Both the position numbers and the translations under genes were made by a program. From the NCBI GenBank assembly GCA_965200795.1, contig CBDAVB010000003.1, forward strand, positions 274,216-338,215: DNA of 64,000 bases, read 5' to 3'. This stretch comes from Parashewanella sp965200795 (GTDB lineage Bacteria > Pseudomonadota > Gammaproteobacteria > Enterobacterales > Shewanellaceae). A model generated the notes under the pieces. The model did no database searches, was not told where the DNA came from, and saw only the letters and a list, made by a program, of their open reading frames with translations. Below are positions 34,918-44,552 of the stretch, piece after piece. Within the stretch, counting starts at the first letter, position 1. Every line of letters starts with the position of its first letter.

Positions 34918-35764
34918 TGACTTCGGCATGTTCAAACTCAGCGGAAATGGCTTTTTCGGTCCTGTCGGCGATGCTGTGCGTTTCCCTCAGACTTAAGTCG
35001 CCGTCAAATTCAAGGTGCAGCTGCACAAATACGGTTTTGCCGGACTGACGAGTCCTCAGATCGTGACAGCCCATGACTTTCGGGTTTTGAGTCGCGATAG
35101 TGACAATCTTTTGCCGGACATCTTCGCCTAACTCTCTGTCCATTAAATCGTGAATGGAATGGTAGCCGAGATCCATCGCTTGCCAGCCTAAATAAACCGC
35201 GATTAATACCGCGAAAAAGCCGTCGGCCCGCCAAAAGCCGTACCGGGCTAAAAACAGCGCCGCTATAACGGCGGCGTTAAGCATAATATCGCTGGCGTAG
35301 TGAATTGAATCCGCTTTGATTATCCGGCTGTTAGTGTGTTTGAGCGCCTGCCTTTGCAACAGAACTAAAGCAAGTGTTAACACGATAGCGAATACACTGC
35401 TCCAGATACCTATTGTGGTGTTGGTTACTCCCGACGGAGAGGTTAAGCGTTCGCCGCCGTAAAACAACAGTAAAAAAGCCGTTCCGAGAATAAAAGCGGA
35501 CTGTGCCAAAGCGGCCAGAGGCTCAGCTTTACCGTGACCAAATTTATGCTCATCATCCGCGGGGGTGATTGCGTATCTCAGAGCCATAAAGTTGATGACT
35601 GACGCGCCCGCGTCGGCAAAGGAGTCGGCCAGTGAGGCTAACACACTGGCGCTGCCGGAATACAGCCAGGCCAGCAGTTTAGCGATAATAAGGATCAGAG
35701 CTACCGTAACGGAGGCTCCGCTGGCGAGTTTTACCCAAAAATCATAATCAGAAGTCCGGTTCAT
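34895..35764 (-). CDS. fieF: Cation-efflux pump FieF
   Basis: Cation diffusion facilitator that exports Fe(II) and Zn(II) using the proton gradient. About 289 residues from ATG 35764 (MNRTSDYDFW), which fits the E. coli start better than the frame opening at 35824. Six membrane helices with the metal site Asp pair in SLADSFADAGAS and the His/Asp pair in DSIHYASDIMLN, then the cytoplasmic domain with CHDLRTRQSG and the end IIHQDPR. It lies downstream of cpxP, as in E. coli. Confidence 0.95.
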   Translation of the reverse strand: MNRTSDYDFWVKLASGASVTVALILIIAKLLAWLYSGSASVLASLADSFADAGASVINFMALRYAITPADDEHKFGHGKAEPLAALAQSAFILGTAFLLLFYGGERLTSPSGVTNTTIGIWSSVFAIVLTLALVLLQRQALKHTNSRIIKADSIHYASDIMLNAAVIAALFLARYGFWRADGFFAVLIAVYLGWQAMDLGYHSIHDLMDRELGEDVRQKIVTIATQNPKVMGCHDLRTRQSGKTVFVQLHLEFDGDLSLRETHSIADRTEKAISAEFEHAEVIIHQDPR

Positions 35765-35842
35765 GGCGAAATAAGTAAGTGTCTGATATCCGCTATAGTA
35801 AACATTCCTTAAATGTGGTGCCAATAAGCCGTTCGGGATAAT

Positions 35843-36298
35843 TTATCTGTTGTGTCTTTTTTTGTAGTCTGCCTTGAGGTCTTGCGCTTTCGTTTGCTGG
35901 GCGGGCGTCAGCAGCTGATATAAATCGTGTCGCAGTTTGATTCTTGCGACAGCGGCATCTAAGCGCTGACGGTTATTTTGTGAGACTAAATCTCTCGCGG
36001 CCTGGTCGTCAAATCCGGGGGCTTTGATCAGGATCTGCATGTTGTCGTAATGTTCCTGACGTTCAGCCGCTGATGCTCTATCGCTTCTCATCGACTGTTT
36101 GTAAGCTTTGACTAACTCTTTGGCTTGCTGTTTTTGATCGTCGCTTAAATCAATTTTACGCAATAAGCGCATCATCGGAACCTTGTGTCCGCATCGCTCA
36201 CAGCTGTGACTCTGACCGGCCGTTACTGTCGGCGCGATACAGCTGGCACCGAAAGCGAGTAATATTGCGGTAAGTTTTGCTTTGGCTGAGTTTTTCAT
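35843..36298 (-). CDS. cpxP: CpxP/Spy-like periplasmic chaperone
   Basis: 151 residues with a signal peptide (residues 1-27, cut after VTA) and two LTxxQ-type motifs (LSDDQKQQ and LTPAQQTK) that define the CpxP/Spy family. In E. coli CpxP binds misfolded proteins and dampens CpxA. A CXXC pair (SCERCG) follows the signal peptide. It is transcribed divergently from cpxRA with a CpxR box between them. Confidence 0.88.
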   Translation of the reverse strand: MKNSAKAKLTAILLAFGASCIAPTVTAGQSHSCERCGHKVPMMRLLRKIDLSDDQKQQAKELVKAYKQSMRSDRASAAERQEHYDNMQILIKAPGFDDQAARDLVSQNNRQRLDAAVARIKLRHDLYQLLTPAQQTKAQDLKADYKKRHNR

Positions 36299-36369
36299 CG
36301 TCTTGTCCTCGTGAGTGTTAATTCACATAAAAGGTTATAGACTTAAACGTAAGGTTGAGACCGCGTTAA

Positions 36370-36384
36370 GTAAAAATATGTAAA
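36370..36384. promoter_or_regulatory. Perfect CpxR box
   Basis: GTAAA-AATAT-GTAAA, the exact CpxR consensus GTAAA-N5-GTAAA, lies between divergent cpxP and cpxR, about 72 bases from cpxP and 67 from cpxR. It is expected to give autoregulated activation of both. Confidence 0.85.
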
Positions 36385-36450
36385 TGTATGATTATCAGTT
36401 TAAAGTTATTGTTAAAATGACTGAACAGAAGAAGTAATCCCGGGGTAATC

Positions 36451-37149
36451 ATGAATAAGATATTGCTGATTGATGATGATCATGGCTTAGCTGATTTACT
36501 CGCGCAACTGCTGGAACTGGAAGGTTTTAAACTGACGCTCGCTTACGACGGACGGCAGGGGCTTGAAACAGCCGTAACCGGATCTTTCGATTTGATTTTA
36601 CTTGATGTCATGTTGCCGAAAATGAACGGCTTTGACTTATTAAAGCAGTTACGTCTTAAGAAACAAACTCCTGTTTTAATGCTGACCGCCCGCGGTGATG
36701 AAATTGATCGCGTCGTCGGTCTGGAAATCGGTGCCGATGATTATCTCCCGAAACCCTTTAATGACAGAGAATTAGTCGCGAGGGTCAGGGCTATTTTACG
36801 TCGCAGTCAGATCACCGCGGCCGAAGAAAGCACTTTATCTGACGATGCCGCACACTCACACTATGAAGACTTAACTTTAGATCCGAGAAGGCAGGAGGCT
36901 TACTGTGATGATCAGCTACTTGAGTTAACCGGCAGCGAGTTTGCTCTGCTTTACGAGCTGGTGGACAAAACCGGTGAGATGGTAACTAAAGAAGCGTTAA
37001 GTTTGAAAGTATTGGGTAAAAAGCTGATGCCGTTTGATCGCAGTTTAGATATGCATTTATCCAATTTACGTAAGAAATTACCGCAACGAAAAGATCACCG
37101 TCCGCGGGTTAAGACGGTGCGCGGTAAAGGTTACATCTGGCTTCCGTAA
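36451..37149 (+). CDS. cpxR: Response regulator CpxR
   Basis: OmpR-type transcription factor of the envelope stress system. 232 residues (E. coli 232). Receiver domain with acidic pair IDDDHG, phosphorylated Asp in LILLDVMLPKMNG and Lys in YLPKPF; winged-helix DNA-binding domain with LLYELVDKTGEMVTKE and VKTVRGKGYIWL at the end. It is 22 bases before cpxA. Confidence 0.97.
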   Translation: MNKILLIDDDHGLADLLAQLLELEGFKLTLAYDGRQGLETAVTGSFDLILLDVMLPKMNGFDLLKQLRLKKQTPVLMLTARGDEIDRVVGLEIGADDYLPKPFNDRELVARVRAILRRSQITAAEESTLSDDAAHSHYEDLTLDPRRQEAYCDDQLLELTGSEFALLYELVDKTGEMVTKEALSLKVLGKKLMPFDRSLDMHLSNLRKKLPQRKDHRPRVKTVRGKGYIWLP

Positions 37150-37171
37150 ATCCCGGGCCGGGAGTATTGCT

Positions 37172-38524
37172 ATGGCGAATCGGATATTCATAAAGTTATT
37201 ACTGGGATTTTGGTTGTGCAGCTCAATCACCCTGGGGGTGGTCGGGATGTTACCTTTACTGGAGCAGCAACATGATCGCTCACCTCTGCCCGGCCACCTG
37301 GAGCAAATTCTGAGGAAAACCAGTAAACGTATTCAAAAGCAGCCGCGGTTGCTCAGTAAAATACAATCCAGACGCTGGCAAAACATACGGGATTATCAAG
37401 GCCATCCGTTACAACTTTTTTTGGTGGATCAAGAAGGCAATATTCTAAACCGTGTCCGCAACAGCCGCCTGCTCCGGCATTTCATGTTTTTGGTCGAGGA
37501 AGAAGGTAAGCCGTTAAAACATCAGTTCCGGAGGCAGTTATTTTTCGGCCCCTACACATTCAGCGTTAATGGTAAGGCGTACAGTTTGTACGGGCAGGTT
37601 GATAACCGCCAGCCTAAACCCTGGTTTTTATATTTAGCCGAAAATAAGCTGACTATCCTGTTGCTGGCGATTGTGTTGTCAGGACTGCTGTGCAGTTTAC
37701 TCGCCTGGCATTTTGGTAAGCCGTTAAAACAGTTAAAGCAAAGCGCTGACAAACTGGCGCGGGGGGATTTAGGCAGCCGCGCTGATCCTAAAACGACGAA
37801 ACGAGGTGACGAAGTCGGACAATTAGCCAGGGCTTTTAACGGCATGGCAACGGCGATTGAGGACATCGTGAATCAGCAGCAGCAGCTGATCGGTAATGTC
37901 TCCCATGAACTGCGCACGCCGCTGACCCGACTGCAGCTGGCGCTGGCGCTGGCTCGCAAAAAAGGGCAGCAAAGCGGCGAAATTGAACGTATCGGATATG
38001 AAGCTGAGCAGCTTGAAGAGTTAATCGAGGAGCTGCTTACGCTTTCACGAGCCACCATCAGCCAGTCACAGCTGCGTCAGCAAACCGTGATTACCGAGGC
38101 CTTACAACAGGTGATAGATGACGCTCGTTTTGAAGCCGAGCAGCAAAAAAAAGTACTGGATATGAACGTGGAAATTGATCAATTACAAATGTTCGTTTAC
38201 CCGACGTTACTCTCAAGAGCGGTGGAAAATGTGCTGCGTAACGCTGTCAGATACGCTGAAAACAGAATAACCATTGAAGTGTCAGAAGCCCGGCAGCGGT
38301 TGCTGATTAAGATTTGTGATGACGGACCGGGCATACCTGAAAAAGAGCTTCAGGCGATTTTTGAACCGTTTTACCGCCCGGACAGCGCCCGCGACCGCTC
38401 CACCGGCGGCTGGGGACTCGGGTTAGCGATAACCGCCGCGGCGATCAAAGCGCACAATGGTGAAATCATCGCTGAAAATATCAAACCGCACGGGCTGAAA
38501 ATCAGTTTATTGCTGCCGATCTAG
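37172..38524 (+). CDS. cpxA: Sensor histidine kinase CpxA
   Basis: Inner-membrane sensor of envelope stress that phosphorylates CpxR. 450 residues (E. coli 457). Membrane segment 1 at about 8-30, a periplasmic sensor domain, membrane segment 2 at about 165-185, HAMP with DLGSRADPKTTKRGDEVG, H-box SHELRTPLTRLQ near residue 245, N-box VENVLRNAVRYAE, G-boxes DDGPGIPE and GGWGLGLAI. All catalytic motifs are present. Confidence 0.97.
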   Translation: MANRIFIKLLLGFWLCSSITLGVVGMLPLLEQQHDRSPLPGHLEQILRKTSKRIQKQPRLLSKIQSRRWQNIRDYQGHPLQLFLVDQEGNILNRVRNSRLLRHFMFLVEEEGKPLKHQFRRQLFFGPYTFSVNGKAYSLYGQVDNRQPKPWFLYLAENKLTILLLAIVLSGLLCSLLAWHFGKPLKQLKQSADKLARGDLGSRADPKTTKRGDEVGQLARAFNGMATAIEDIVNQQQQLIGNVSHELRTPLTRLQLALALARKKGQQSGEIERIGYEAEQLEELIEELLTLSRATISQSQLRQQTVITEALQQVIDDARFEAEQQKKVLDMNVEIDQLQMFVYPTLLSRAVENVLRNAVRYAENRITIEVSEARQRLLIKICDDGPGIPEKELQAIFEPFYRPDSARDRSTGGWGLGLAITAAAIKAHNGEIIAENIKPHGLKISLLLPI

Positions 38525-38542
38525 AAAGCGCTTTGTGTGAAA

Positions 38543-38560
38543 CCGTCCCGAAAGGGACGG
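38543..38560. terminator. GNRA-capped hairpin after cpxA
   Basis: CCGTCCC-GAAA-GGGACGG is a perfect 7-bp hairpin 19 bases after the cpxA stop. There is no T-run behind it on the plus strand, so it may be a transcript-end stabiliser rather than a classical terminator. Confidence 0.45.
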
Positions 38561-38589
38561 GGCGGAAAAAAGTATACCGACTCTATCGT

Positions 38590-38713
38590 CACTCCCGCAA
38601 AGGCGTTAATCGGGATAAAAGTCTCTGACGGCCGGCATACAACCGCCGTTATTTCATTTCCCGCATCCGCGGGTATGACAAATGAAGTAAAGCGCTGACA
38701 TTTGAATTGGTAT
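38590..38713. repeat. Diverged relative of the 166-bp MITE
   Basis: GTCACTCCCGC near the left, GGTATGACAAATGAAGT and AATTGGTATGAAC near the right match the same order of blocks in the 166-bp repeats at 50571-50736 and 55626-57092. The middle differs. It fills most of the 246-base gap between cpxA and the HD-GYP gene. Confidence 0.5.
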
Positions 38714-38770
38714 GAACCGCGGCACCCCTGAGGCGGACGTCAAAAAAGGGAAAAACTTATCGCCGGATAC

Positions 38771-39973
38771 TTAATAAAACGGTGTCGGGTCGACTTCCAG
38801 CGAGCCTGGTGAAATGCCGCGTTCAATATTTAAATCGACCTTTAATAAATCGACCTTTTCCGCCTGGACATAGCGTTTACGGGTAAGTGAATAAAAGCAT
38901 TTTACAACCGGATGTAAAACATCTCTGTTCTTGGCTTCCCAGACAATGCCGATACGTCCGTCCGAAAGCTCAACTAACGATCCCGCGGGGTAAACCCCGA
39001 TACAGCGAATAAAGTCGTAAACCAGCTCTTTATCGAGATGGAACGGCGTTAATCTGAGAAGGATTTTAAATGCGGCCGCGGGGCTCATCGCCTCCTTGTA
39101 ACAGCGTGTCGCGGTCAGAGCATCGTAAATATCAACAATGCAACTCATGCGACCGTGCATCGGAATCTGCTCACCCTCGAGTCCTCTGGGATAGCCGTTG
39201 CCATCCAGTTTTTCATGGTGCATCAGGCAAACATCTTGAGTGATTTGTGAAAGTCCGGGGGTCTGCGCCACGATATCAATGGCGTGGTTCTGGTGCCGTT
39301 TCATTTCCGCGAACTCCTCATCAGTCAGTTTACCCGGCTTATGCAGAATCGAATCATCGATATACACCTTACCTATGTCATGCAGCAGGCCGCCGACGGC
39401 AAGTTGTCTGAGGATGTCCCTGTCTAACTTTAAATAACGTCCGAAAGTGATCAGCAGAAAGGAGACATTAATCGAATGTTCCAGCAGGTAGGCATCTTTG
39501 GTCCGCAATGCGGCGATACACAGCATGGCATCGGAGTCTTGCATTACCGACTCAATCATATTATCCGCCAACGCCTCGAAAGGAGCGACTTCGACCGCTT
39601 TGCCTTCAAAGGTCTCCGCGAGTACTTTTTTAATTAAACCTCTGGCCTCGCCGATGAGCTCCTCGGCATCAGCGTGTTTTTGCTCCCGGGATAATAACGC
39701 GCTGCCGGTTCTGATTTTATTGTCTTTCCCGGGCTCGGGAGCCGCAAATCCGCAATCGGGAGCCGAGCGGGCGGCATCGACCCAGACACTGGTGATCCTA
39801 TTGCGTTTTAAGGTCAGAATATCGTCATGACTGCGAATCTGCCCCGCGTTTGAAATAACTACTTTTTGGTTATTACTTTCGATTTTGGTCACGAACATGC
39901 CAATGCTGAGTTTTGCCACGGGTAATTTGAATACTTTTGCAGCGTCTTGTGACTGCTCATTCACGGCAGACAA
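38771..39973 (-). CDS. HD-GYP domain protein (cyclic-di-GMP phosphodiesterase)
   Basis: 400 residues. The N-terminal DUF3391-like domain (KLSIGMFVTKIESN) is followed by a linker and an HD-GYP domain with HSINVSFL, LLHDIGKVYIDD, HHEKLDGNGYPRGL and DIYDALTA. The signature HD and GYP are both intact, so hydrolysis of cyclic-di-GMP is likely. No membrane segment is seen. The gene stands alone. Confidence 0.9.
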   Translation of the reverse strand: MSAVNEQSQDAAKVFKLPVAKLSIGMFVTKIESNNQKVVISNAGQIRSHDDILTLKRNRITSVWVDAARSAPDCGFAAPEPGKDNKIRTGSALLSREQKHADAEELIGEARGLIKKVLAETFEGKAVEVAPFEALADNMIESVMQDSDAMLCIAALRTKDAYLLEHSINVSFLLITFGRYLKLDRDILRQLAVGGLLHDIGKVYIDDSILHKPGKLTDEEFAEMKRHQNHAIDIVAQTPGLSQITQDVCLMHHEKLDGNGYPRGLEGEQIPMHGRMSCIVDIYDALTATRCYKEAMSPAAAFKILLRLTPFHLDKELVYDFIRCIGVYPAGSLVELSDGRIGIVWEAKNRDVLHPVVKCFYSLTRKRYVQAEKVDLLKVDLNIERGISPGSLEVDPTPFY

Positions 39974-40541
39974 CCTCCAAGATAATGATATTCGTTTATT
40001 TAAGGATCATATCATCTTTTATGATTTTTTATTCTTTATACAAAGTTAAATGCCGAAATTGTACGTTATTATTCTGTATTATGGCGGGCTGGCAGCGGCG
40101 GCATCCCTGTTTAACTCTTCTGTCAGTATTTGATGCTGCGCGGCCGCTTGAGTCATGGTTTTTAACATATTCTGTACGGCTGTAATTCGCGAGATAATAA
40201 TCAGAAAGTCATGTGAGTACCCAACTAATAAGTTTTTTCACTTTTCTGACGCCCGCCTTAAGCGCTCCGCAGTGTTACTCCTGCCTGAAAGACTGCCGGT
40301 ATTAACGTGCGAGCGCCTTGTCGGGCACTTAACCTGAGCGCCAGAAATATCGGAAAACTTATAGCCGGGTACTTAGTTAAACATCAGTACCATATCATCG
40401 ATGTTGAAAATGATGCCGAGAATAGCGCATGTTATCAGCTAAACAAATCCGTTAATGAACAACAGGTCGGCTTTTATTTTCCGCCGGATCTTGTAGAGTA
40501 GGGTTCCAACTGTAAATTTCTTTCACAAGGTCGGAGAAATT
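39974..40541. other. Intergenic region upstream of ppc
   Basis: 568 bases. A short open frame at 40307-40501 (ending VGFYFPPDLVE) has no start with a ribosome site and no family I recognise; it may be a gene remnant. GGAG 7 bases before the ppc ATG is the only clear signal. Confidence 0.4.
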
Positions 40542-43193
40542 ATGGAACAAAAGCCGGTTGATATGTATTCATCGCTCAGAGCGAATGTCAGTAACCTGGG
40601 ACAAATTCTGGGTGAAACAATGAGGGCGCATCTTGGTCAGGATTTTCTTGATAAAGTCGAACAAATCCGGGTGCTGGCTAAACAGTCCCGCCGGGGTGAC
40701 GCGTCGGCGCGCCAGCAGGTGCTGGAGCTGTTGACTGAACTTCCTGACGAAGAGCTGATCCCTTTCGCTAAAGCGTTTAACCAATTTCTTAATCTTGCCA
40801 ATATGGCTGAGCAGTTCCACAGTATCAGCCGTTATTGCGATGAAAAGGTGTGCGCGCCGGATCCGATGCAACAGTTATTTTCAAAAATGATTGCTCAGGA
40901 TAAAGACGCTAAAACCCATTTCCTTGAATGCCTTAAGAACATGGAGATTGATTTAGTGCTAACGGCGCATCCGACGGAGATTTCCCGGAGAACGCTTATT
41001 CAAAAATACGCTGCCGTGGTGGATTGCCTCGCTGAGCGGGAAAACCCTAAGTTATCAGCCACTGAACAACATCGGGTCACATTAAGGCTCCGGGAGCTTA
41101 TCGCTCAGATCTGGCATACCAATGAGATCCGCAGTCAAAGGCCGACACCGATAGACGAGGCCAAGTGGGGACTCGCCACCGTCGAGGCATCCCTGTGGCA
41201 CGCGGTTCCCGATTTTTTAAGGCAATTGAGCGACCAGCTTGAAGCTCATTTTGATGAGCAGTTACCGATCGATCTGGCGCCCGTCCGTTTTTCCAGCTGG
41301 ATGGGCGGTGACCGTGACGGCAATCCGTTTGTCACGGCTAAGGTGACAAAAGAGGTATTAAACCGCAACCGTAAAGCCGCGGCTGAATTGTATATTGAGG
41401 ATATCAATGAGCTGGTGGCCGAGTTGTCGATGGAGCAGGCCAGTCCGGAACTCATCGCTTATGTTGACGGCCGGTCAGAACCTTACCGGGTCGTGCTCAG
41501 GCAGTTGCGAACCAGGCTTGAGGAAACCATCGCTTATCTGGACGCCAGATTAGAAGGGCATCAGCCGGATCTGGATAAACACACGCTGATCTGGAAAGTG
41601 GATGACATCAGAAAACCGCTGATGATGCTGTATAAAAGTTTATACGACAACAGCATGCACCTTATCGCCAACGGCAAGCTGCTGGATACCCTGCGGCGTC
41701 TGGCCTGCTTCGGCGTCAATATGCTCAAGCTGGATATCAGACAGGATTCAGGTCGCCACACTCAGGTTGTCGAAGAGCTGCTGGAATACCTTGAGTTAGG
41801 CGCTTATCAAAGCTGGAGTGAACAACAAAAACAAGCGTTTTTACTGACTGAGTTACAAAGTAAACGCCCGTTAATTCCGGCTGACTGGCAGCCTTCACCG
41901 GATGTGCGAGAGGTTATCGATACCACACGGCTTGTGGCTCAGCAGCCCAAAGAGGCGCTCGGTTCGTACGTGATCTCTATGGCGAGCGATCCGTCGGATG
42001 TGCTGGCGGTACTGCTGTTACTGAAAGAAGCCTGTTGTCCCCACCCGATAAGAATCGTGCCGCTGTTTGAAACCTTAGATGACCTCAACGGCGCCGCCGA
42101 TTGTATTTCCCGGTTGCTGGCCATTGACTGGTATCGCAATTATACCGGCGGCCTGCAAGAGGTGATGATCGGTTACTCTGATTCAGCCAAAGACGCGGGC
42201 GTAATGGCCGCGGCATGGGCGCAGTATCAGGCGCAAGAGCAATTGGCGGCGGTGTGTCAGAAGGCTGATGTTAAACTGACATTATTTCACGGACGCGGCG
42301 GCTCCATCGGCCGCGGCGGCGGTCCGTTACATCAGGCGATTTTATCTCAGCCGCCGGGCTCCGTAAACGGCCGCATTCGTGTGACCGAGCAAGGCGAGAT
42401 GATCCGCTTTAAATTCGGGCTGCCCAAGCAGGCGTGTAAGAGTCTGGGGCTGTATACCTCAGCGGTGATTGAAGCGACATTACTGCCGCCGCCGGTTCCT
42501 GAAGCCGGTTGGCGGGAGGCAATGGAAAAATTGTCCGCCGCGTCGGTGAAAACTTATCGGGACTTTGTGCGCGGCGAACCGGACTTTGTCGCTTATTTCA
42601 GAAGCTCGACGCCCGAAGTTGAGCTGGGTAAATTGCCGCTTGGCAGCCGCCCCGCAAAACGAAAATCTGACGGCGGCATCGAAAGCCTGCGCGCTATTCC
42701 GTGGATTTTCGCCTGGTCGCAAAACCGCTTAATGCTGCCGGCCTGGTTAGGGGCGGGTGAGGCGTTAAGACAGCGGATTGAAGACGGTGACATGCCGGTT
42801 CTGCAGCAAATGCTGGCAAAATGGCCGTTTTTCACCACCCGGCTGTCGATGCTGGAGATGGTCTATGCCAAAGCCGAACCTGATATTTCTAAATACTACG
42901 AGACCTACCTGACTGATGAAAAACTGCATCACTTAGGGGATAAGCTCAGAGAGCGCTTATACAAAGGCCGGGATATTCTGCTCAGCATCAGCGGCTCTGA
43001 CGCCTTAATGTCGATGACGCCATGGAGCCGGGAGTCGATTAATCTGCGAAACCCTTACATTGATCCCTTGCATTTCTTACAGGTGGAGATGCTGACCCGC
43101 ACTCGTAAAAAGGAGCATGCCTCCGTGGATTTAGAATTGGCGTTAATGCTGACCATTGCCGGCGTTGCCGCCGGTATGCGTAATACAGGTTAA
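40542..43193 (+). CDS. ppc: Phosphoenolpyruvate carboxylase
   Basis: Fixes bicarbonate on phosphoenolpyruvate to make oxaloacetate and refill the TCA cycle. 883 residues (E. coli 883). Catalytic His in VLTAHPTEISRRT, the active-site glycine loop FHGRGGSIGRGGGP, GSRPAKRK and the C-terminal allosteric end GMRNTG. ATG 40542 has GGAG at the right distance. The gene is complete and stands alone. Confidence 0.98.
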   Translation: MEQKPVDMYSSLRANVSNLGQILGETMRAHLGQDFLDKVEQIRVLAKQSRRGDASARQQVLELLTELPDEELIPFAKAFNQFLNLANMAEQFHSISRYCDEKVCAPDPMQQLFSKMIAQDKDAKTHFLECLKNMEIDLVLTAHPTEISRRTLIQKYAAVVDCLAERENPKLSATEQHRVTLRLRELIAQIWHTNEIRSQRPTPIDEAKWGLATVEASLWHAVPDFLRQLSDQLEAHFDEQLPIDLAPVRFSSWMGGDRDGNPFVTAKVTKEVLNRNRKAAAELYIEDINELVAELSMEQASPELIAYVDGRSEPYRVVLRQLRTRLEETIAYLDARLEGHQPDLDKHTLIWKVDDIRKPLMMLYKSLYDNSMHLIANGKLLDTLRRLACFGVNMLKLDIRQDSGRHTQVVEELLEYLELGAYQSWSEQQKQAFLLTELQSKRPLIPADWQPSPDVREVIDTTRLVAQQPKEALGSYVISMASDPSDVLAVLLLLKEACCPHPIRIVPLFETLDDLNGAADCISRLLAIDWYRNYTGGLQEVMIGYSDSAKDAGVMAAAWAQYQAQEQLAAVCQKADVKLTLFHGRGGSIGRGGGPLHQAILSQPPGSVNGRIRVTEQGEMIRFKFGLPKQACKSLGLYTSAVIEATLLPPPVPEAGWREAMEKLSAASVKTYRDFVRGEPDFVAYFRSSTPEVELGKLPLGSRPAKRKSDGGIESLRAIPWIFAWSQNRLMLPAWLGAGEALRQRIEDGDMPVLQQMLAKWPFFTTRLSMLEMVYAKAEPDISKYYETYLTDEKLHHLGDKLRERLYKGRDILLSISGSDALMSMTPWSRESINLRNPYIDPLHFLQVEMLTRTRKKEHASVDLELALMLTIAGVAAGMRNTG

Positions 43194-43207
43194 TAACTCT
43201 GATGGCT

Positions 43208-43238
43208 AAAGGCAGAAGACGCTTTAACGCGCCTTTTT
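43208..43238. terminator. Shared terminator between ppc and cinA
   Basis: AAAGGC and GCCTTTTT can pair across a 17-base loop. It lies 15 bases after the ppc stop and shortly after the cinA stop on the other strand, so it may serve both. Confidence 0.5.
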
Positions 43239-43250
43239 GGTATATAACGG

Positions 43251-44522
43251 TCAGCTCACCCGCTGATAGGAAGAGTAATCAGCGATCACTGGTTTGTGCT
43301 CTAATTTGCGCCTTAACATATCGTAAGCGACGGCGCAGGTGAGTTTTCTCACCAGATTGCGGGAACGTCCCGGAAGCTGCAATCTCTGACTGTCAACGCC
43401 GTCACGGCAGGCCAGGGCAAGGGTGACGGTGCCGACGGGTTTATCATCACTGCCGCCGTCAGGGCCGGCGATACCGCTGGTGGCGAGCGCGAAGTCACAA
43501 TCCAATAACTTTCTTGCCCCTTTCGCCATCGCTTCCGCGGTTTGGACTGAAACGGCGCCGTAGGTTTCAAGCGTTGACTCAGGCACGCCGAGTAACGCCG
43601 TCTTCGCTTCATTACTGTAACTTACCACGGAATGTTTTAAGTACGCCGAGCTGCCGGCGAAATCAATGAGCTGACTTGCCAGCATGCCGCCGGTGCATGA
43701 CTCCGCGACCGCAAGAGTGTGCCGGGTGTTAAGCAGTTTGTAATGAAGTGATTCGGCCAGTGTCGGATAATCTTCGGCAACCACGCTTTGCGCAATCCGC
43801 TCCCGTACTCGCGCCGTGAAGTAAGGCAGCGCGGCAATGGCCGCGTCGCCACGGGCAAATAACTTAATTTCAATATGCGGCATTGAGGAGCGGTAGCCGA
43901 CCGTGACTCCGGCGGGCACCGCAAGAGGCTCGATTAATTGCGCGAGCGCCGATTCACCGGCGCCCAGAGTCAGTAGTTTTTTAAGTTTTACTTTTTCATT
44001 TAAGTTGAAGGTTTGCTTAATGAAAGGAATAAACTGCTCACGGATCATTTGCTTAAGCTCAAACGGCACGCCGGGAGTGAAAAACAGCCAGGCGTTATTA
44101 AGCCGCACCCGAAAGCCGCAGGCTGTACCGGCCGGGTTATCCACCATAACGGCTGACTCGGGCAGCATGGCTTGTTTAAGGTTGCTTTGCGGCATGACGC
44201 GGTTGTTTTTCGCGAACCAGTCACGGATCCGCTGACTCCACTCTTTATTTACAAACAGCGGCTCGCCTTTAGCCAGCGCCATCGCTTGAGCCGACATGTC
44301 GTCGGTGGTCGGGCCTAAACCTCCGTTGACGATAATAACGTCAGCATGTCGGCTGCGTTCTTTAAAGGCCTCGACTAAGTCCTCAAGGCGATCACCGACA
44401 GTAACGCGCCTTTGCATTTCGATGCCTTGTTCCATGAGCGTATCCGCGACCCACGCTGCGTTGGTGTCGACAATTTGGCCTGATAGCACTTCTTCGCCGG
44501 TGCAGATCATTTCCAGTTTCAT
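43251..44522 (-). CDS. cinA: CinA-family protein (NMN deamidase with MoCF domain)
   Basis: 423 residues in two parts. The N-terminal molybdopterin-binding-like domain has CTGEEVLSGQIVDTNAAW and VNGGLGPTTDDM; the C-terminal PncC domain has AVAESCTGGMLAS, VSYSNEAK and GIAGPDGG. PncC hydrolyses nicotinamide mononucleotide to recycle NAD. The full-length form is common; E. coli has this type as YfaY and a short PncC separately. Confidence 0.93.
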   Translation of the reverse strand: MKLEMICTGEEVLSGQIVDTNAAWVADTLMEQGIEMQRRVTVGDRLEDLVEAFKERSRHADVIIVNGGLGPTTDDMSAQAMALAKGEPLFVNKEWSQRIRDWFAKNNRVMPQSNLKQAMLPESAVMVDNPAGTACGFRVRLNNAWLFFTPGVPFELKQMIREQFIPFIKQTFNLNEKVKLKKLLTLGAGESALAQLIEPLAVPAGVTVGYRSSMPHIEIKLFARGDAAIAALPYFTARVRERIAQSVVAEDYPTLAESLHYKLLNTRHTLAVAESCTGGMLASQLIDFAGSSAYLKHSVVSYSNEAKTALLGVPESTLETYGAVSVQTAEAMAKGARKLLDCDFALATSGIAGPDGGSDDKPVGTVTLALACRDGVDSQRLQLPGRSRNLVRKLTCAVAYDMLRRKLEHKPVIADYSSYQRVS

Positions 44523-44552
44523 GGTTTGTCCTTTTGACGGTTTTGAGAAAGC

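Noticed and set aside
38543..38560. Classical Rho-independent terminator for cpxA
   Set aside because: The hairpin is perfect but the plus strand continues GGCGGAAAAAAG, without the needed T-run; reported as a hairpin with low confidence only.
40307..40501. 64-residue ORF before ppc
   Set aside because: No ribosome site, no recognisable family; kept only as a note in the intergenic entry.
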